Assembly (NCBI RefSeq): GCF_963678835.1
Contig: NZ_OY787469.1
Coordinates: 2,170,001 to 2,234,000, forward strand
DNA: 64,000 nt
Direction: 5' to 3'
Source of the DNA: an uncultured Desulfuromonas sp.
Lineage (GTDB): Bacteria > Desulfobacterota > Desulfuromonadia > Desulfuromonadales > Desulfuromonadaceae
In this document: positions 34,522-43,109 of the stretch, piece by piece
Position numbering within the stretch: the first letter of the stretch is position 1
How the letters are laid out: every line of letters begins with the position of its first letter
Notes under the pieces: generated by a model
What the model saw: the letters and a program-made list of their open reading frames with translations, nothing else
The model's database searches: none
What the model was told of the DNA's origin: nothing
Translations under genes and position numbers: made by a program

Positions 34522-34989
34522 GATGTCCTCCTATCGTTATGCAATCTATGCTGCTTGTACTTGTAAGTGAGTGGTGTTCGTTGTTCTTGTCTTTCTTATA
34601 TAGCGAGAGACGTGCCAAAGAATGATTTTTCTATAAAATATTTTATAACTATATGTGTTTATTCAATTTTTATCGTTTAGTGTTTTTTTAGAATAAGGGT
34701 GATGGCAGGCTGAACGTATATTTTCTTTATGCATAATGAAGGGAGTTTTCTTTTCCAGTAATCCCTGAATTTGGAGGAAAGTTGTTTATTATCAGAGAGT
34801 TATTTCCATATGGAAGGGGAGTATAGACGGACTATACGGACTTCATGGCGTTGTATACATTTCCAATATCCGCAAAGTTATCGTAACACTTGCACTGGCT
34901 CAGGATTTTTGCTACATTGATAATGTATTTCAATTTCACATAAGGTCTGGCTTGTCCGTAAAGGGATGGCCATTTTTTATGGAGTCATA
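34522..34989. other. Divergent intergenic region
   Basis: About 470 bp between the small membrane protein operon (minus) and the DUF3793 gene (plus). AT-rich, presumably carrying both promoters. No convincing operator, riboswitch or repeat was seen. Confidence 0.5.
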
Positions 34990-35730
34990 ATGAAACTAAA
35001 AGTCAAAATCGACAGTAGTGCTCCCTTGTGTTCTTCGTCACATCTTTGCTGTAAAGACAGCGTTCAGCACCAGGCCAGACAGTGGTCGCCATCAGTGCGT
35101 ACCAGTTGGAAAGATGTTTCCGGTCATTTTCCGTCACCTCAAGAGTGTTTGGCAGCCTTTCTGGTTCTCTCAGCCGCTGAGGTTCTTGAAGAGGTCAAGC
35201 CGGCAAATCTGGTGCGTATCAGCCACAAACCTTATGCTTGCGGGCGTAACATTGCTGATCTATGGCAGAAGCATGGCCAAGGGTTAATGGCGGATTCTCC
35301 GCTTCAGGCCTATAATTTATGTTCAGAACCGGGGCGCTATCTGTTGTTGATCTATCATCCTGACCTTTTGCAAAAACGGCTCAGTAGTCTGACTTCCCGC
35401 GCATTTCTGACCCGTCTTGGCTATCGTCAACCGCACTCTATTGAAACGGTGCTCGAACAACTGGCTCAACGTTTTGCCCTCAATAACGAGTTGCCGCACG
35501 AAATCGGCTGGTTTTTGGGGTATCCGCTGAAGGATGTGGAAGGCTTTATGGGCCGCAAACCACTGAACGTCAGTGGTCAACGGTTGTGGAAGATTTACGG
35601 GCGTCCCCATCGAAGCAATGCGTTGGCTGATCTCTACCACAAGCATCATCACAGGGTTGCCCGTCAATTATGCCAGCAGCAGCGAAGCAGCGTCGATCTG
35701 TTGCAGAACCGTGCTTTTCTTGCGGTCTGA
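34990..35730 (+). CDS. DUF3793 family protein
   Basis: 246 residues from ATG 34990 (TATGGAG upstream); the in-frame ATG at 34966 has no ribosome binding site. The pattern matches DUF3793: AAEVLEEVKPANLVRI, the YLLLIYHPDLLQKRLSS segment, AFLTRLGYRQP, and the ending LPHEIGWFLGYPLKDVEGFMGRKPLN .. LWKIYGRP. Family function is unknown; it occurs mainly in anaerobes, often near metal, haem or flavodoxin genes. The N-terminal SSSHLCCKDSV has a Cys pair. Convergent with the superoxide reductase gene, sharing a bidirectional terminator. Confidence 0.8.
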   Translation: MKLKVKIDSSAPLCSSSHLCCKDSVQHQARQWSPSVRTSWKDVSGHFPSPQECLAAFLVLSAAEVLEEVKPANLVRISHKPYACGRNIADLWQKHGQGLMADSPLQAYNLCSEPGRYLLLIYHPDLLQKRLSSLTSRAFLTRLGYRQPHSIETVLEQLAQRFALNNELPHEIGWFLGYPLKDVEGFMGRKPLNVSGQRLWKIYGRPHRSNALADLYHKHHHRVARQLCQQQRSSVDLLQNRAFLAV

Positions 35731-35777
35731 CCAGATCATTTTCTCTTTGCAGCCCCCATTACCGGCCTGTAGCAATT

Positions 35778-35816
35778 GAAAAGCCCCGGCATGTTATTCA
35801 TGTCGGGGCTTTTTTG
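35778..35816. terminator. Bidirectional terminator
   Basis: AAAAGCCCCGGCATG / CATGTCGGGGCTTTTTT around TTATT, between convergent genes. Confidence 0.9.
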
Positions 35817-35820
35817 TCGG

Positions 35821-36330
35821 TCACACCGTGTTTACAGAGACTGCGGATTCCCAAAGGCCATGTATGTTGCAATAGCTGACGGCAATTAATGTTCCGCTTT
35901 TTTGCAGTCGCATTCTCGCACTGACATGCGGATCGGAATGTGCCGGCCCTTTGTTTGCCCCCATTGGAGACTCGCCATGGGCGGTAAATTCAAATTTTGC
36001 CAGCTCAGTGACCCGGCTTTCACCCGCAGCTTTAAAGTAAACACAGATCCAGTTGATGAAATGTTCTGTAGTGTTGGGGTGGGGAATATCCTTGCCCACC
36101 GAAACAGTCAGATCAAAAGGCTGGCCTGCAACAATCCGGTCCGGCAGTTCGATGACAGGAACGTGCTTTTCCTTTTTGAAATCGGCACGCCGAATACTGG
36201 CGCCAATTGTGTTGCGACCCTCTGAATCTGAAGCGATAGCACTTGCGGTTGATAAGGAACCCAAAGCAAGGCCTGCCCCAACGACGGAGGTTTTGGTCAA
36301 AAGCTCTCGGCGAGAAATTTTACTGTCCAT
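35821..36330 (-). CDS. Tat-exported superoxide reductase (neelaredoxin-like, class II)
   Basis: 169 residues. The N-terminus carries a twin-arginine signal (ISRRELLTKTSVVGAGLALG), so the folded Fe protein is exported. The C-terminal 115 residues are a superoxide reductase domain: the EKH motif (E54-K55-H56, with the catalytic Lys and first His ligand), H84 and H90 in IPHPNTTEHFI, and C154-x-x-H157 in VSYCNIHGLW. All Fe(His)4Cys ligands are present. It reduces superoxide to H2O2 without making O2, which suits an anaerobe exposed to oxygen. A periplasmic, Tat-secreted version is less common than the cytoplasmic one. It is not preceded by a desulforedoxin domain. Confidence 0.88.
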   Translation of the reverse strand: MDSKISRRELLTKTSVVGAGLALGSLSTASAIASDSEGRNTIGASIRRADFKKEKHVPVIELPDRIVAGQPFDLTVSVGKDIPHPNTTEHFINWICVYFKAAGESRVTELAKFEFTAHGESPMGANKGPAHSDPHVSARMRLQKSGTLIAVSYCNIHGLWESAVSVNTV

Positions 36331-36495
36331 ACGCGATCCTCCACTTAAAAGGTTATAATTTGTTTACTCTATAGTGAACGATTCGACAAATCAATAGCCA
36401 GATCCTTTCTGACTTATTGAGGTTCTCTATGGGGGATGGTGTTTGTTTCGCATGAATCGCCTGTTACGCGTTGAACCTATCAATAAAACAGTGAC

Positions 36496-37665
36496 TTAAG
36501 ACTCTTTTGTGGCGTTGATCCAGTTCAAAAGGGAGCGTGCTTCCTGTCGATATTGCTTAAATTGCAGGGCTTTGTTCAGACAGGTGCGGGCTGTCCGATA
36601 GCGATTGAGTTGTAGGGCGCAATAGCTTTGCAACAGGCAGGCGGCACCATCGTCCGGTTGGCGGCGCAGCAGTTCCTCAAGGTGATGAAAAGCATTGGTA
36701 TAATCGCCTAATTGGTAGCTCAGTTCTCCCTGAGTGCGGTGCCAATAGATTGCAGAAACATAAGGTTTCGCCTCCTGTAGAGCTGCTTGGGCCAGGTGAG
36801 GCTGGTACATAAGGCGGTAGCAAAGAATCAGTTGCTCATGCCACTGACGCTTATCTGGAACGGCTTTCAGCAACTGCCGGTAGTGGTGCGCCGCCTGCTC
36901 AGGCAGGTCCGCCGACAGCAGCAGGTCGGCCAGGGTGGCTTGTTCGTCGCGAGTCAGCGGCGCCAGCGTCGCAGTGACGCGCAGGCAGGAGATGGCGCTT
37001 GGATAATCGCGGTCTTCGAGGTGCAGGTAGGTGCGAGAGCGCCAATACGCGGGAGCGTTCTGAAAGCGCGCCTCCCAGGTGATGAGCGGTTGCAGGGCCT
37101 GTTTTTTGTTCCGGGACTGCAGGCTGATTTGAACATAGGCTTCCAGCCAGTCGATGGGCGCGTCTGAATGATCGCGCACGACCTGAAACAGCTTGTGCGC
37201 GGCTTCGTCATGCTGACCGGCATAGCTCAGAGCCACGAGGCCGTCAACATAACACTGGCTGTCAGCACCGCGCTGGTGGGCATTGAGAAACGCCTCAGCC
37301 GCCTGAGCGTAGTCGCCGAGATTCCAGCACACGGCGCCGTAATTTTGCCACAGCCAGGCAGGTTCATCGCAGTCTTGTAGCGCATGGTGATAAGCATCGC
37401 GTGCTTTTTCCCGCTGATTTTGTTGGCTGTACAGTTCCGCCAGCCGCGCATGGAGCCGAAAGTCGCTGATACCGGGATGTTTGCCAGTGAACTCTTCCAG
37501 CACACGCACAGCGGCGTCAATGTTTCGGGTGGTGAGTAACTGTTGACTTTTATGCAACACATGGTCGACGCGCGGATGCTGTCTTCCGCCGCAATCAGCG
37601 GACGCGAGCAGCGGTGTGGACAGCGCAAGCAACAACGCAAAACATGTGGCGGCAAAACGTCTCAT
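36496..37665 (-). CDS. Exported TPR protein of the TonB2-type cluster
   Basis: 389 residues with a signal peptide (RRFAATCFALLLALSTPLLASA). The mature part is built of about ten TPR-like helix pairs (LLTTRNIDAAVRVLEEFTGKHPG, AYHHALQDCDEPAWLWQNYGAV, and further units to LNKALQFKQYRQEARSLLNW). It is the last gene of the DUF3450/ttpC/exbB/exbD/tonB operon and overlaps tonB by 4 bases. A TPR protein occupies the same place in the Vibrio TonB2 clusters. Probably a periplasmic interaction partner of TonB or of the TtpC-like protein. Confidence 0.85.
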   Translation of the reverse strand: MRRFAATCFALLLALSTPLLASADCGGRQHPRVDHVLHKSQQLLTTRNIDAAVRVLEEFTGKHPGISDFRLHARLAELYSQQNQREKARDAYHHALQDCDEPAWLWQNYGAVCWNLGDYAQAAEAFLNAHQRGADSQCYVDGLVALSYAGQHDEAAHKLFQVVRDHSDAPIDWLEAYVQISLQSRNKKQALQPLITWEARFQNAPAYWRSRTYLHLEDRDYPSAISCLRVTATLAPLTRDEQATLADLLLSADLPEQAAHHYRQLLKAVPDKRQWHEQLILCYRLMYQPHLAQAALQEAKPYVSAIYWHRTQGELSYQLGDYTNAFHHLEELLRRQPDDGAACLLQSYCALQLNRYRTARTCLNKALQFKQYRQEARSLLNWINATKES

Positions 37666-38303
37666 GGTTGATCCTCCAGATTAAACACGATGGTGCGCAC
37701 CAGACGCACACGCACCTTGTCGCCCAGCACTTCGCCGGGTTGATAGCTCCAGGTGCGGGCGGCGTCGAGCACTGCGTTGTCAAATACGCCGGGTGGCTGC
37801 GATTCAAGAATGCGTAACCGCCGCACCTCACCATTGGCCAACACATCGAACTGCAACTTGACATAACCACTCAGTCCCCGTTTACGTGCCTGAAGCGGAT
37901 AGCGTGGCGCAGTCTGGTAACTGAGTTGCGGTTGCACATCGAGCGCCTTACTGCTGAACACAGCCGGCTTCTGAAACGCTTGCGGCTGCGGTGTCACCGG
38001 CTTGAGCTCCGGCTGCTGCGCTTGCAACGTCAAGGTCGGGTTAGGCTGTTGCAGCATCGGTGCGCTCAGAGTTGGCTGCGGCAGGGTCGGGGTCGGCTCT
38101 GGCGGCATGGTCACCTCTTCGGGCTGTGGCTGCTCCATCTGTGGCGATGGCGGCGTAAAGCGCACCGGTTGGCTGCGCAACAGGGACGGCTGCGGTGTCT
38201 CGGGCGTCGAGGAATTGGGAATCAGGGCGAACAGCACGATATTGATGACCGTGGCCAACAGAAAACCGATCACAAATACGGAACGGGGTGTTTTGCGCAT
38301 CAT
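37662..38303 (-). CDS. tonB: TonB energy-transducing protein
   Basis: 213 residues. One N-terminal membrane anchor (VFVIGFLLATVINIVLFALI), a Pro/Gln-rich periplasmic spacer (about 35-120), and a C-terminal TonB domain (about 130-210: YPLQARKRGLSGYVKLQFDV, ILESQPPGVFDNAVLDAARTW, VRTIVFNLE). It transmits proton-motive force from ExbB/ExbD to outer-membrane receptors. The short length and placement are TonB2-like. Probably serves the receptor encoded at 44.0-46.0 kb. Confidence 0.93.
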   Translation of the reverse strand: MMRKTPRSVFVIGFLLATVINIVLFALIPNSSTPETPQPSLLRSQPVRFTPPSPQMEQPQPEEVTMPPEPTPTLPQPTLSAPMLQQPNPTLTLQAQQPELKPVTPQPQAFQKPAVFSSKALDVQPQLSYQTAPRYPLQARKRGLSGYVKLQFDVLANGEVRRLRILESQPPGVFDNAVLDAARTWSYQPGEVLGDKVRVRLVRTIVFNLEDQP

Positions 38304-38307
38304 CGCC

Positions 38308-38727
38308 TTACTCGTGTCCGTTGTCGGCGGCCAGATGGACCTGTTTGGCCCCGGCCAGACGGCATTGGTCCATCACCTGAACAATAACGCCGGTATGGCT
38401 GAATTTATCAGCGACAACGATCACCTCGCCGCCGGGGTTTTCCACCAGCGCCTGGGCGATATGGCTGCGCACCGTGCGTACATCGACGCGCTGGCGGTCA
38501 AAAAATACCTCGCCGTCTTTGGTCACCGCAACGAGAATGGTGCTGTTCTCGGCCATGGTCGCGCTGCCCGCTTCAGGGCGTTCGACCTCAATGCCGGTTT
38601 CCTTGACGAAACTGGTGGTGACCATGAAGAAGATCAACAGCAGAAACACCAGGTCGATGAGTGGTGAAATATTGATATCCGCGGTGCGGTTGTTATTACG
38701 GCGTAAACTTTGTCTGACATTAATCAT
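38308..38727 (-). CDS. exbD: Biopolymer transport protein ExbD
   Basis: 139 residues. One TM helix with the essential acidic residue in INISPLIDLVFLLLIFFMV (the family Asp), then a periplasmic domain (DGEVFFDRQRVDVRTVRSHI, VIVVADKFSHTGVIVQVMDQCRLAGAKQVHLA). Forms the proton channel with ExbB. The ATG overlaps the exbB stop (ATGA). Confidence 0.95.
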   Translation of the reverse strand: MINVRQSLRRNNNRTADINISPLIDLVFLLLIFFMVTTSFVKETGIEVERPEAGSATMAENSTILVAVTKDGEVFFDRQRVDVRTVRSHIAQALVENPGGEVIVVADKFSHTGVIVQVMDQCRLAGAKQVHLAADNGHE

Positions 38728-39365
38728 GATTCAACAATCCGTTTCAGGGTCATGATGGATTCCTCCAGGCGTTCGCGCAAACGGCGTGCCCGGAGACTGA
38801 GCACGGCGCTGGCGAACATGCCGGGAATGGCGACCAGCAAGCCGCCCTGGGTGGTGATCAGAGCTTCGGAGATACCACCGGCAAGGGCCTTGGAATGGCC
38901 GGTGCCGAACAGGGCGATGACATCAAAGGTGGTGATCATGCCGCTGACCGTGCCGAGCAGGCCGAGCAGCGGACACACCATGGCCAGGGTGGTGATGGCG
39001 TCGATATGGCGGTCGATGTTCGGCAGCGTCTTCAGGTAATATTCATCCAGCCGCGAACGGGTCAGCGGATAGCTGCCCTGCTGCTGACCAACAAAAAAGC
39101 GACCCAGTTGCGAGCGCAAGCCGCCACGGCTGCCGGATATCTGCCTGCCGTCGCGGCAGCCATGCACCAGCTCAATCATGGAGATATCGCGGAACTCCAG
39201 GCGGTGAAAGGCCACCACCCGTTCAAACACCAGCATCCACATCACCGCCGAAATCACCAGTAACGGCACCATCACCAGCCCGCCGTGGATGATATAGGCG
39301 AACGGGGCGCTGTCGCTGCTCAGGTGGTGTAAGGTATGCAATCCGCGGGCAAATAACGCATCCAT
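38724..39365 (-). CDS. exbB: MotA/TolQ/ExbB proton channel protein
   Basis: 213 residues. TM1 is at about 23-45 (AYIIHGGLVMVPLLVISAVMWMLVFERVV). The conserved TolQ/ExbB core follows: AITTLAMVCPLLGLLGTVSGMITTFDVIALFGTG then GGISEALITTQGGLLVAIPGMF. It forms a pentameric channel with an ExbD dimer. In this cluster it corresponds to the short ExbB2, while the preceding gene encodes the long TtpC-like paralogue. Confidence 0.93.
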   Translation of the reverse strand: MDALFARGLHTLHHLSSDSAPFAYIIHGGLVMVPLLVISAVMWMLVFERVVAFHRLEFRDISMIELVHGCRDGRQISGSRGGLRSQLGRFFVGQQQGSYPLTRSRLDEYYLKTLPNIDRHIDAITTLAMVCPLLGLLGTVSGMITTFDVIALFGTGHSKALAGGISEALITTQGGLLVAIPGMFASAVLSLRARRLRERLEESIMTLKRIVES

Positions 39366-39374
39366 AAGCCGTTC

Positions 39375-40787
39375 CTAACCCTGGCACCGTGAAATAATGT
39401 TGGTCAGGGCCACGGATTTTTCCTCCATGTCGCCGATGATGTGCTCCACCTGCCGGTTGAGGAAGGTATGCAGCAACATGATGGGGATTGCCACCACCAG
39501 ACCGAGCATGGTGGTCACAAGCGCCACGGAGATGCCGCCGGACATCATGCGTGGGTCGCCGGTGCCGTAGATATTGATGATCTCAAAGGTGCTGATCATG
39601 CCGGTCACCGTGCCGAGCAGGCCGAGCAGCGGGGCAATGGCCGCCATGATGTTAAGCAACGGCAGCGCCCGCTCCAGACGCGGCAGTTCCTTGAGAATTG
39701 CCTCCTGGAGGATGCTTTCAAGAATCTCCCGTTCTTCGTGGCGGGCACTGATCCCGGCGCGGACCACGTTGTACACCGGTGTGCTGCGCCCCTCAATGAG
39801 CTTTTGGCAGGCTTCCCAGTCGTCCTGTTCAGCATATTCGTTGACCTGGTTCATGGTGCGGTCAGTGTTGTCATGGACCTTTTTCAAAAACAGCGCCCGT
39901 TCGATGCTGATCAGCACGGCAATCACCGCCAACAGCAGAATCGGCCACACCAGCACGCCGCCGCCTTTAATTCGCTGCCAGAAGGTTTTTTTCTCGGTGA
40001 GTTGGGCCAGACCGGCACCGGCCTTGAGATCCAGCGGTGCCAGATCGCTCTTTCCTGCCAGGTAAACATTGAGCAGCTTGCGTTGCGTCCAGCTCAGGGA
40101 TGCGTTGATGATGGAAAATTCATGACTGGCCGGATGATAGTGAAGCAGGGCCGGGCATTCGTGCTCAGCAGCTACGGCCAGAAACGGTCCCACCAGCAGC
40201 ACCGGACCGGTTTCCTGGATGCCGGACAGGGCGGTGAATTGGGTCTGGGCCAATTGGACCTGGCTGCTCTGCGTCATATCTTCAAGATACAGCCGTTTCA
40301 TGGTGTCGAAATCGTTCAGACCGGGGAAATAATGTTTGTTGAAAATTTTGTTCAGGGCGCGGGCTCGTTGCGGCTGCAATGCGCTGAAGCACGACGCATC
40401 AAGTCTTTCCTGCAATTGCTTGGCGGCCACGCGCACCGCTGCGGCCAGGTTGTTCATGGCTTCATGGTCGCGACTCTGGCGGGCCTGCAACGCCGACAGG
40501 GCTTTTTCGGCTTTGGCCAGGGTGCGCTCGGTGGTGGCGATGCGTTGTTTCAGTTGGCGGACGGCGCGCTGCTTGGCGGACAGTTCCTGTTTCAGGTCGC
40601 GGCGTTCATCGGCAATGGTGCGGGCGGTTTGCTGTTGCCGTTGTTGCTGCTCATTCAACTGCTCTTGCAATTGCTGATACGCGGCGCGAATGTCCGCGGC
40701 CCACAGTGGCTGGGCGACGCTCATGACCATGAGTAAGGCCATGAGCGGGGCGACGAAAAGGATCAGGCGTTTGATGGCGATGTTCAT
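39375..40787 (-). CDS. TtpC-like ExbB paralogue with N-terminal coiled-coil domain
   Basis: 470 residues. Signal peptide (LILFVAPLMALLMVMSVAQPLWA), a long periplasmic coiled coil (about 30-130, LNEQQQRQQQTARTIADERR), a small globular part (to about 265), then an ExbB/TolQ domain with three membrane segments (GGVLVWPILLLAVIAVLI; LLNIMAAIAPLLGLLGTVTG; GGISVALVTTMLGLVVAIPI). This is the layout of TtpC of the Vibrio TonB2 system, required there for transport through TonB2. The start overlaps the end of the DUF3450 gene by 4 bases. Confidence 0.85.
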   Translation of the reverse strand: MNIAIKRLILFVAPLMALLMVMSVAQPLWAADIRAAYQQLQEQLNEQQQRQQQTARTIADERRDLKQELSAKQRAVRQLKQRIATTERTLAKAEKALSALQARQSRDHEAMNNLAAAVRVAAKQLQERLDASCFSALQPQRARALNKIFNKHYFPGLNDFDTMKRLYLEDMTQSSQVQLAQTQFTALSGIQETGPVLLVGPFLAVAAEHECPALLHYHPASHEFSIINASLSWTQRKLLNVYLAGKSDLAPLDLKAGAGLAQLTEKKTFWQRIKGGGVLVWPILLLAVIAVLISIERALFLKKVHDNTDRTMNQVNEYAEQDDWEACQKLIEGRSTPVYNVVRAGISARHEEREILESILQEAILKELPRLERALPLLNIMAAIAPLLGLLGTVTGMISTFEIINIYGTGDPRMMSGGISVALVTTMLGLVVAIPIMLLHTFLNRQVEHIIGDMEEKSVALTNIISRCQG

Positions 40788-41611
40788 GGCTGAATCCTCC
40801 CCACGGGCAGCAGGGTTAACGCTTCAGACGTCTGTCCGTTGATCTGTTGTCGTGCCTGATTGAGGTCGGCAACCATTGAATCCGGCAGGTAGACAAAACG
40901 TTTTTCCAAAGGATCAAACACCCCGCCCTGTTCGCCGTCAGGCGTGGTAAAAAATAGCGATAGCCGACCGAGTCGCAGCATATCCACCTCACGTTGTTGC
41001 TGATCAATGGTGATTTTGTCGCGATAGACTTCGCTGGTGTAGCCGTATTCCGCCTCGACCTGAAACACTTCCATCAAACGGCGGAACTGTTCATGTACGG
41101 CGATGTCGCCATCGAGCAGCACGGTGTGCAGGTCATCCAATCGTTTGCGCCGTTCATCGGCGAGAAACGGCTGGCTGGCCGCTAGATTTTGTTCCAGCTC
41201 CTGGGCCGAAATTTGAAACCAGTTCTGCAGGCCCTGGCGCAGTTTTTCGGTTTCTTCGGCGCGGCGGGTCTGGGCGTCAATCTGTTCCTGTTTCTGTTGC
41301 AGGCGATGATCAAGGCGTTCGACCTGTTGGCCCAACATGGCTTCCTGGCGCGTCAGTTGATCGATTTTCGCCAGCAGGGCGCGCTCTTCGTCACTCCATT
41401 GGCGTTGCAAGGTGCGGGTCTGTTGCTCACTGGCCACGGTCTGACTGGCCACATCAGACAGGCCTGCCGCCTGAGGCGTGTTCTCAGCTTTGGCGCTCAG
41501 GACGGAAACGCCGCCCAGTAAGAGCAGGGAACACGCGGCAACGACCGGGAGCCGACGAACGCTGCGGATGGATATTTTGGGATATGGTGTGTTTAGCACG
41601 AAACTCTCCAT
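40784..41611 (-). CDS. DUF3450 periplasmic coiled-coil protein
   Basis: 275 residues from ATG 41611; the in-frame extension to 41764 overlaps the upstream terminator and has no coding character. Signal peptide-like segment (RRLPVVAACSLLLLGGVSVLSA), then a long coiled coil (EQQTRTLQRQWSDEERALL, VERLDHRLQQKQEQI) and a globular end (YGYTSEVYRDKITIDQQQ, RLGRLSLFFTTPDGEQGGVF, WFQISAQELEQNL). DUF3450 genes begin TtpC-type TonB2 operons. Probably lines or bridges the periplasm with the TtpC-like protein. First gene of the operon. Confidence 0.85.
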   Translation of the reverse strand: MESFVLNTPYPKISIRSVRRLPVVAACSLLLLGGVSVLSAKAENTPQAAGLSDVASQTVASEQQTRTLQRQWSDEERALLAKIDQLTRQEAMLGQQVERLDHRLQQKQEQIDAQTRRAEETEKLRQGLQNWFQISAQELEQNLAASQPFLADERRKRLDDLHTVLLDGDIAVHEQFRRLMEVFQVEAEYGYTSEVYRDKITIDQQQREVDMLRLGRLSLFFTTPDGEQGGVFDPLEKRFVYLPDSMVADLNQARQQINGQTSEALTLLPVGRIQP

Positions 41612-41663
41612 CTTCCGCGCTGCCGGGAGAGTAGCCGGGGGTGCGGAAGGTTGTGGGGGATAA

Positions 41664-41697
41664 AAAGGCGGACGCCAGATGTGCGGCGTCCGCCGTG
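41664..41697 (-). terminator. Terminator between the APC permease gene and the TonB2 operon
   Basis: GGCGGACGCC..GGCGTCCGCC stem, followed on the minus strand by TTTTTATCC. It lies just after the permease stop and 53 bases before the DUF3450 start, so the TonB2 operon needs its own promoter or read-through. Confidence 0.88.
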
Positions 41698-41702
41698 GAC
41701 GA

Positions 41703-43109
41703 TCAATTGCCCGGCTCATCCGCGCGCTGGCGGGTGAACACGCCGTTGGCCGTAACCTGACCACGCTGACGGGCGATCAGGTAGAGCAGACCGCCAACGC
41801 CGATGGTGACGATACCGGCCAAGCCGACCATGGGGCGGCTGTGGATGGTGTAAACCATGATCCACAGGTTGCCGAGGATGAAAATTGCCGGTGTCAGCGG
41901 ATAGCCAAAGGTGCGATACGGCCGCGGCAGGTCAGGCGCCAGGCGGCGCAAACGGATCAGGCCGAGCACCGTGGTCATGGCCGACAATGACAGGGTAAAG
42001 CCGACGTAAATCAGCAAAGTATCGTAGGCCGTGGACACAATGATACCGATGGCGATCACCGCCTGAAAGGCGATGGCTTCCGCCGGAGTGTGACGTGTTT
42101 TGTGGACCTGGGCGCAACGCTGAAAAAACAGGTTGTCGCGCGCCATGGCGAAATAGACCCGTGGCCCGGCCATGATCATGGCGCTGAGCACCGACAGCAG
42201 GCCAAGGGCGATGGCCTGGGCAAACAGGGTGCCGATGGTGTTGCCGAACAGGGCGGTGGCCGCACTGAGGCCCACTTCAAGGGTGCCGCTCATGGCCTGC
42301 GGTGGCAGGGCATAGATGAATACCATATTCAGCAGCAGGTACAGACCCATCACCAGCACGGTGCCGCCGACCAGCGCCAGGGGCAGGTTGCGCTCCGGGC
42401 GGGTGATCTCACTGCCGAGATACGCGGCGGCATTCCAGCCGCTGTAGGCAAAGGAGACGAAAATCAGCGACACGGCAAAACCCGAAGCGCTCCAGCCGTC
42501 TGCGGAGAGTGATTCACCCAGATGGCTGAAGCTGCCGTGCCCCCAGGCAAAACCGCCAAGGATGAACAGAGCGATAAAGACGATTTTGAACAGGGTCAGG
42601 GCGTTCTGTACCCGTTTGCCGAGGCGGACGCTGTGAACGTGGACCAGCGACAGGCCAATCACCGTGGCACAGGCTAACAACGTGACCGGCGACACGCGGA
42701 TCAGGGTCATGCCGAACGCGTCCAGTTCAAACCAGGACGCTCTGCCGCCGCCGAGAAAGTAGGTGGCAAAGGCGATGGCCGCAGCGGCAATGGGCGCGGA
42801 AAAGCCGACAATCAGCGAGATCCAGCCCGACAAAAATGCGGGCAGGGGGCCGAACGCCCGTGACAGGTAGGCATATTCGCCACCCGCCTCGGGTAACATG
42901 GCGCCCAGCTCACCGTAGCACAGGGCTCCGGTGAGGGCGAAGGCACCGCCGAGCAGCCAGCACCACATCAAGGTGGCGGGGCTGCCCAGCTCGGTGAGGA
43001 TAAACCCGGAGGTCGTGAACACGCCGCTGCCGACCATGTTGGCGATCACCAACACCAGGGCCGACAATAGGCCGATCTGCCGGGTCAGTTGCGGACGGCG
43101 AGAACTCAT
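41703..43109 (-). CDS. APC-family amino acid/polyamine permease
   Basis: 468 residues with about 12 membrane helices. The APC signature is at the start (GLLSALVLVIANMVGSGVFTTSGFIL), followed by GGEYAYLSRAFGPLPAFLSGWISL and FSYSGWNAAAYLGSEI-type segments. The ATG overlaps the stop of the methylase-like gene by 4 bases, so it is co-transcribed with the TonB-dependent receptor unit. The substrate is unknown; import of an amino acid or amine that enters through the receptor is a guess. Confidence 0.88.
   Translation of the reverse strand: MSSRRPQLTRQIGLLSALVLVIANMVGSGVFTTSGFILTELGSPATLMWCWLLGGAFALTGALCYGELGAMLPEAGGEYAYLSRAFGPLPAFLSGWISLIVGFSAPIAAAAIAFATYFLGGGRASWFELDAFGMTLIRVSPVTLLACATVIGLSLVHVHSVRLGKRVQNALTLFKIVFIALFILGGFAWGHGSFSHLGESLSADGWSASGFAVSLIFVSFAYSGWNAAAYLGSEITRPERNLPLALVGGTVLVMGLYLLLNMVFIYALPPQAMSGTLEVGLSAATALFGNTIGTLFAQAIALGLLSVLSAMIMAGPRVYFAMARDNLFFQRCAQVHKTRHTPAEAIAFQAVIAIGIIVSTAYDTLLIYVGFTLSLSAMTTVLGLIRLRRLAPDLPRPYRTFGYPLTPAIFILGNLWIMVYTIHSRPMVGLAGIVTIGVGGLLYLIARQRGQVTANGVFTRQRADEPGN

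Noticed and set aside
34920..34960. Sigma54-like promoter (TGGCTC .. TTTTGC) upstream of the DUF3793 gene
   Set aside because: The distance between the GG and GC elements is two bases too long for a sigma54 site.
39441..40736. 431-codon open frame on the plus strand opposite the TtpC-like gene
   Set aside because: Antisense shadow of a high-GC gene with strong family evidence; no ribosome binding site and a composition dominated by His/Gln/Gly.
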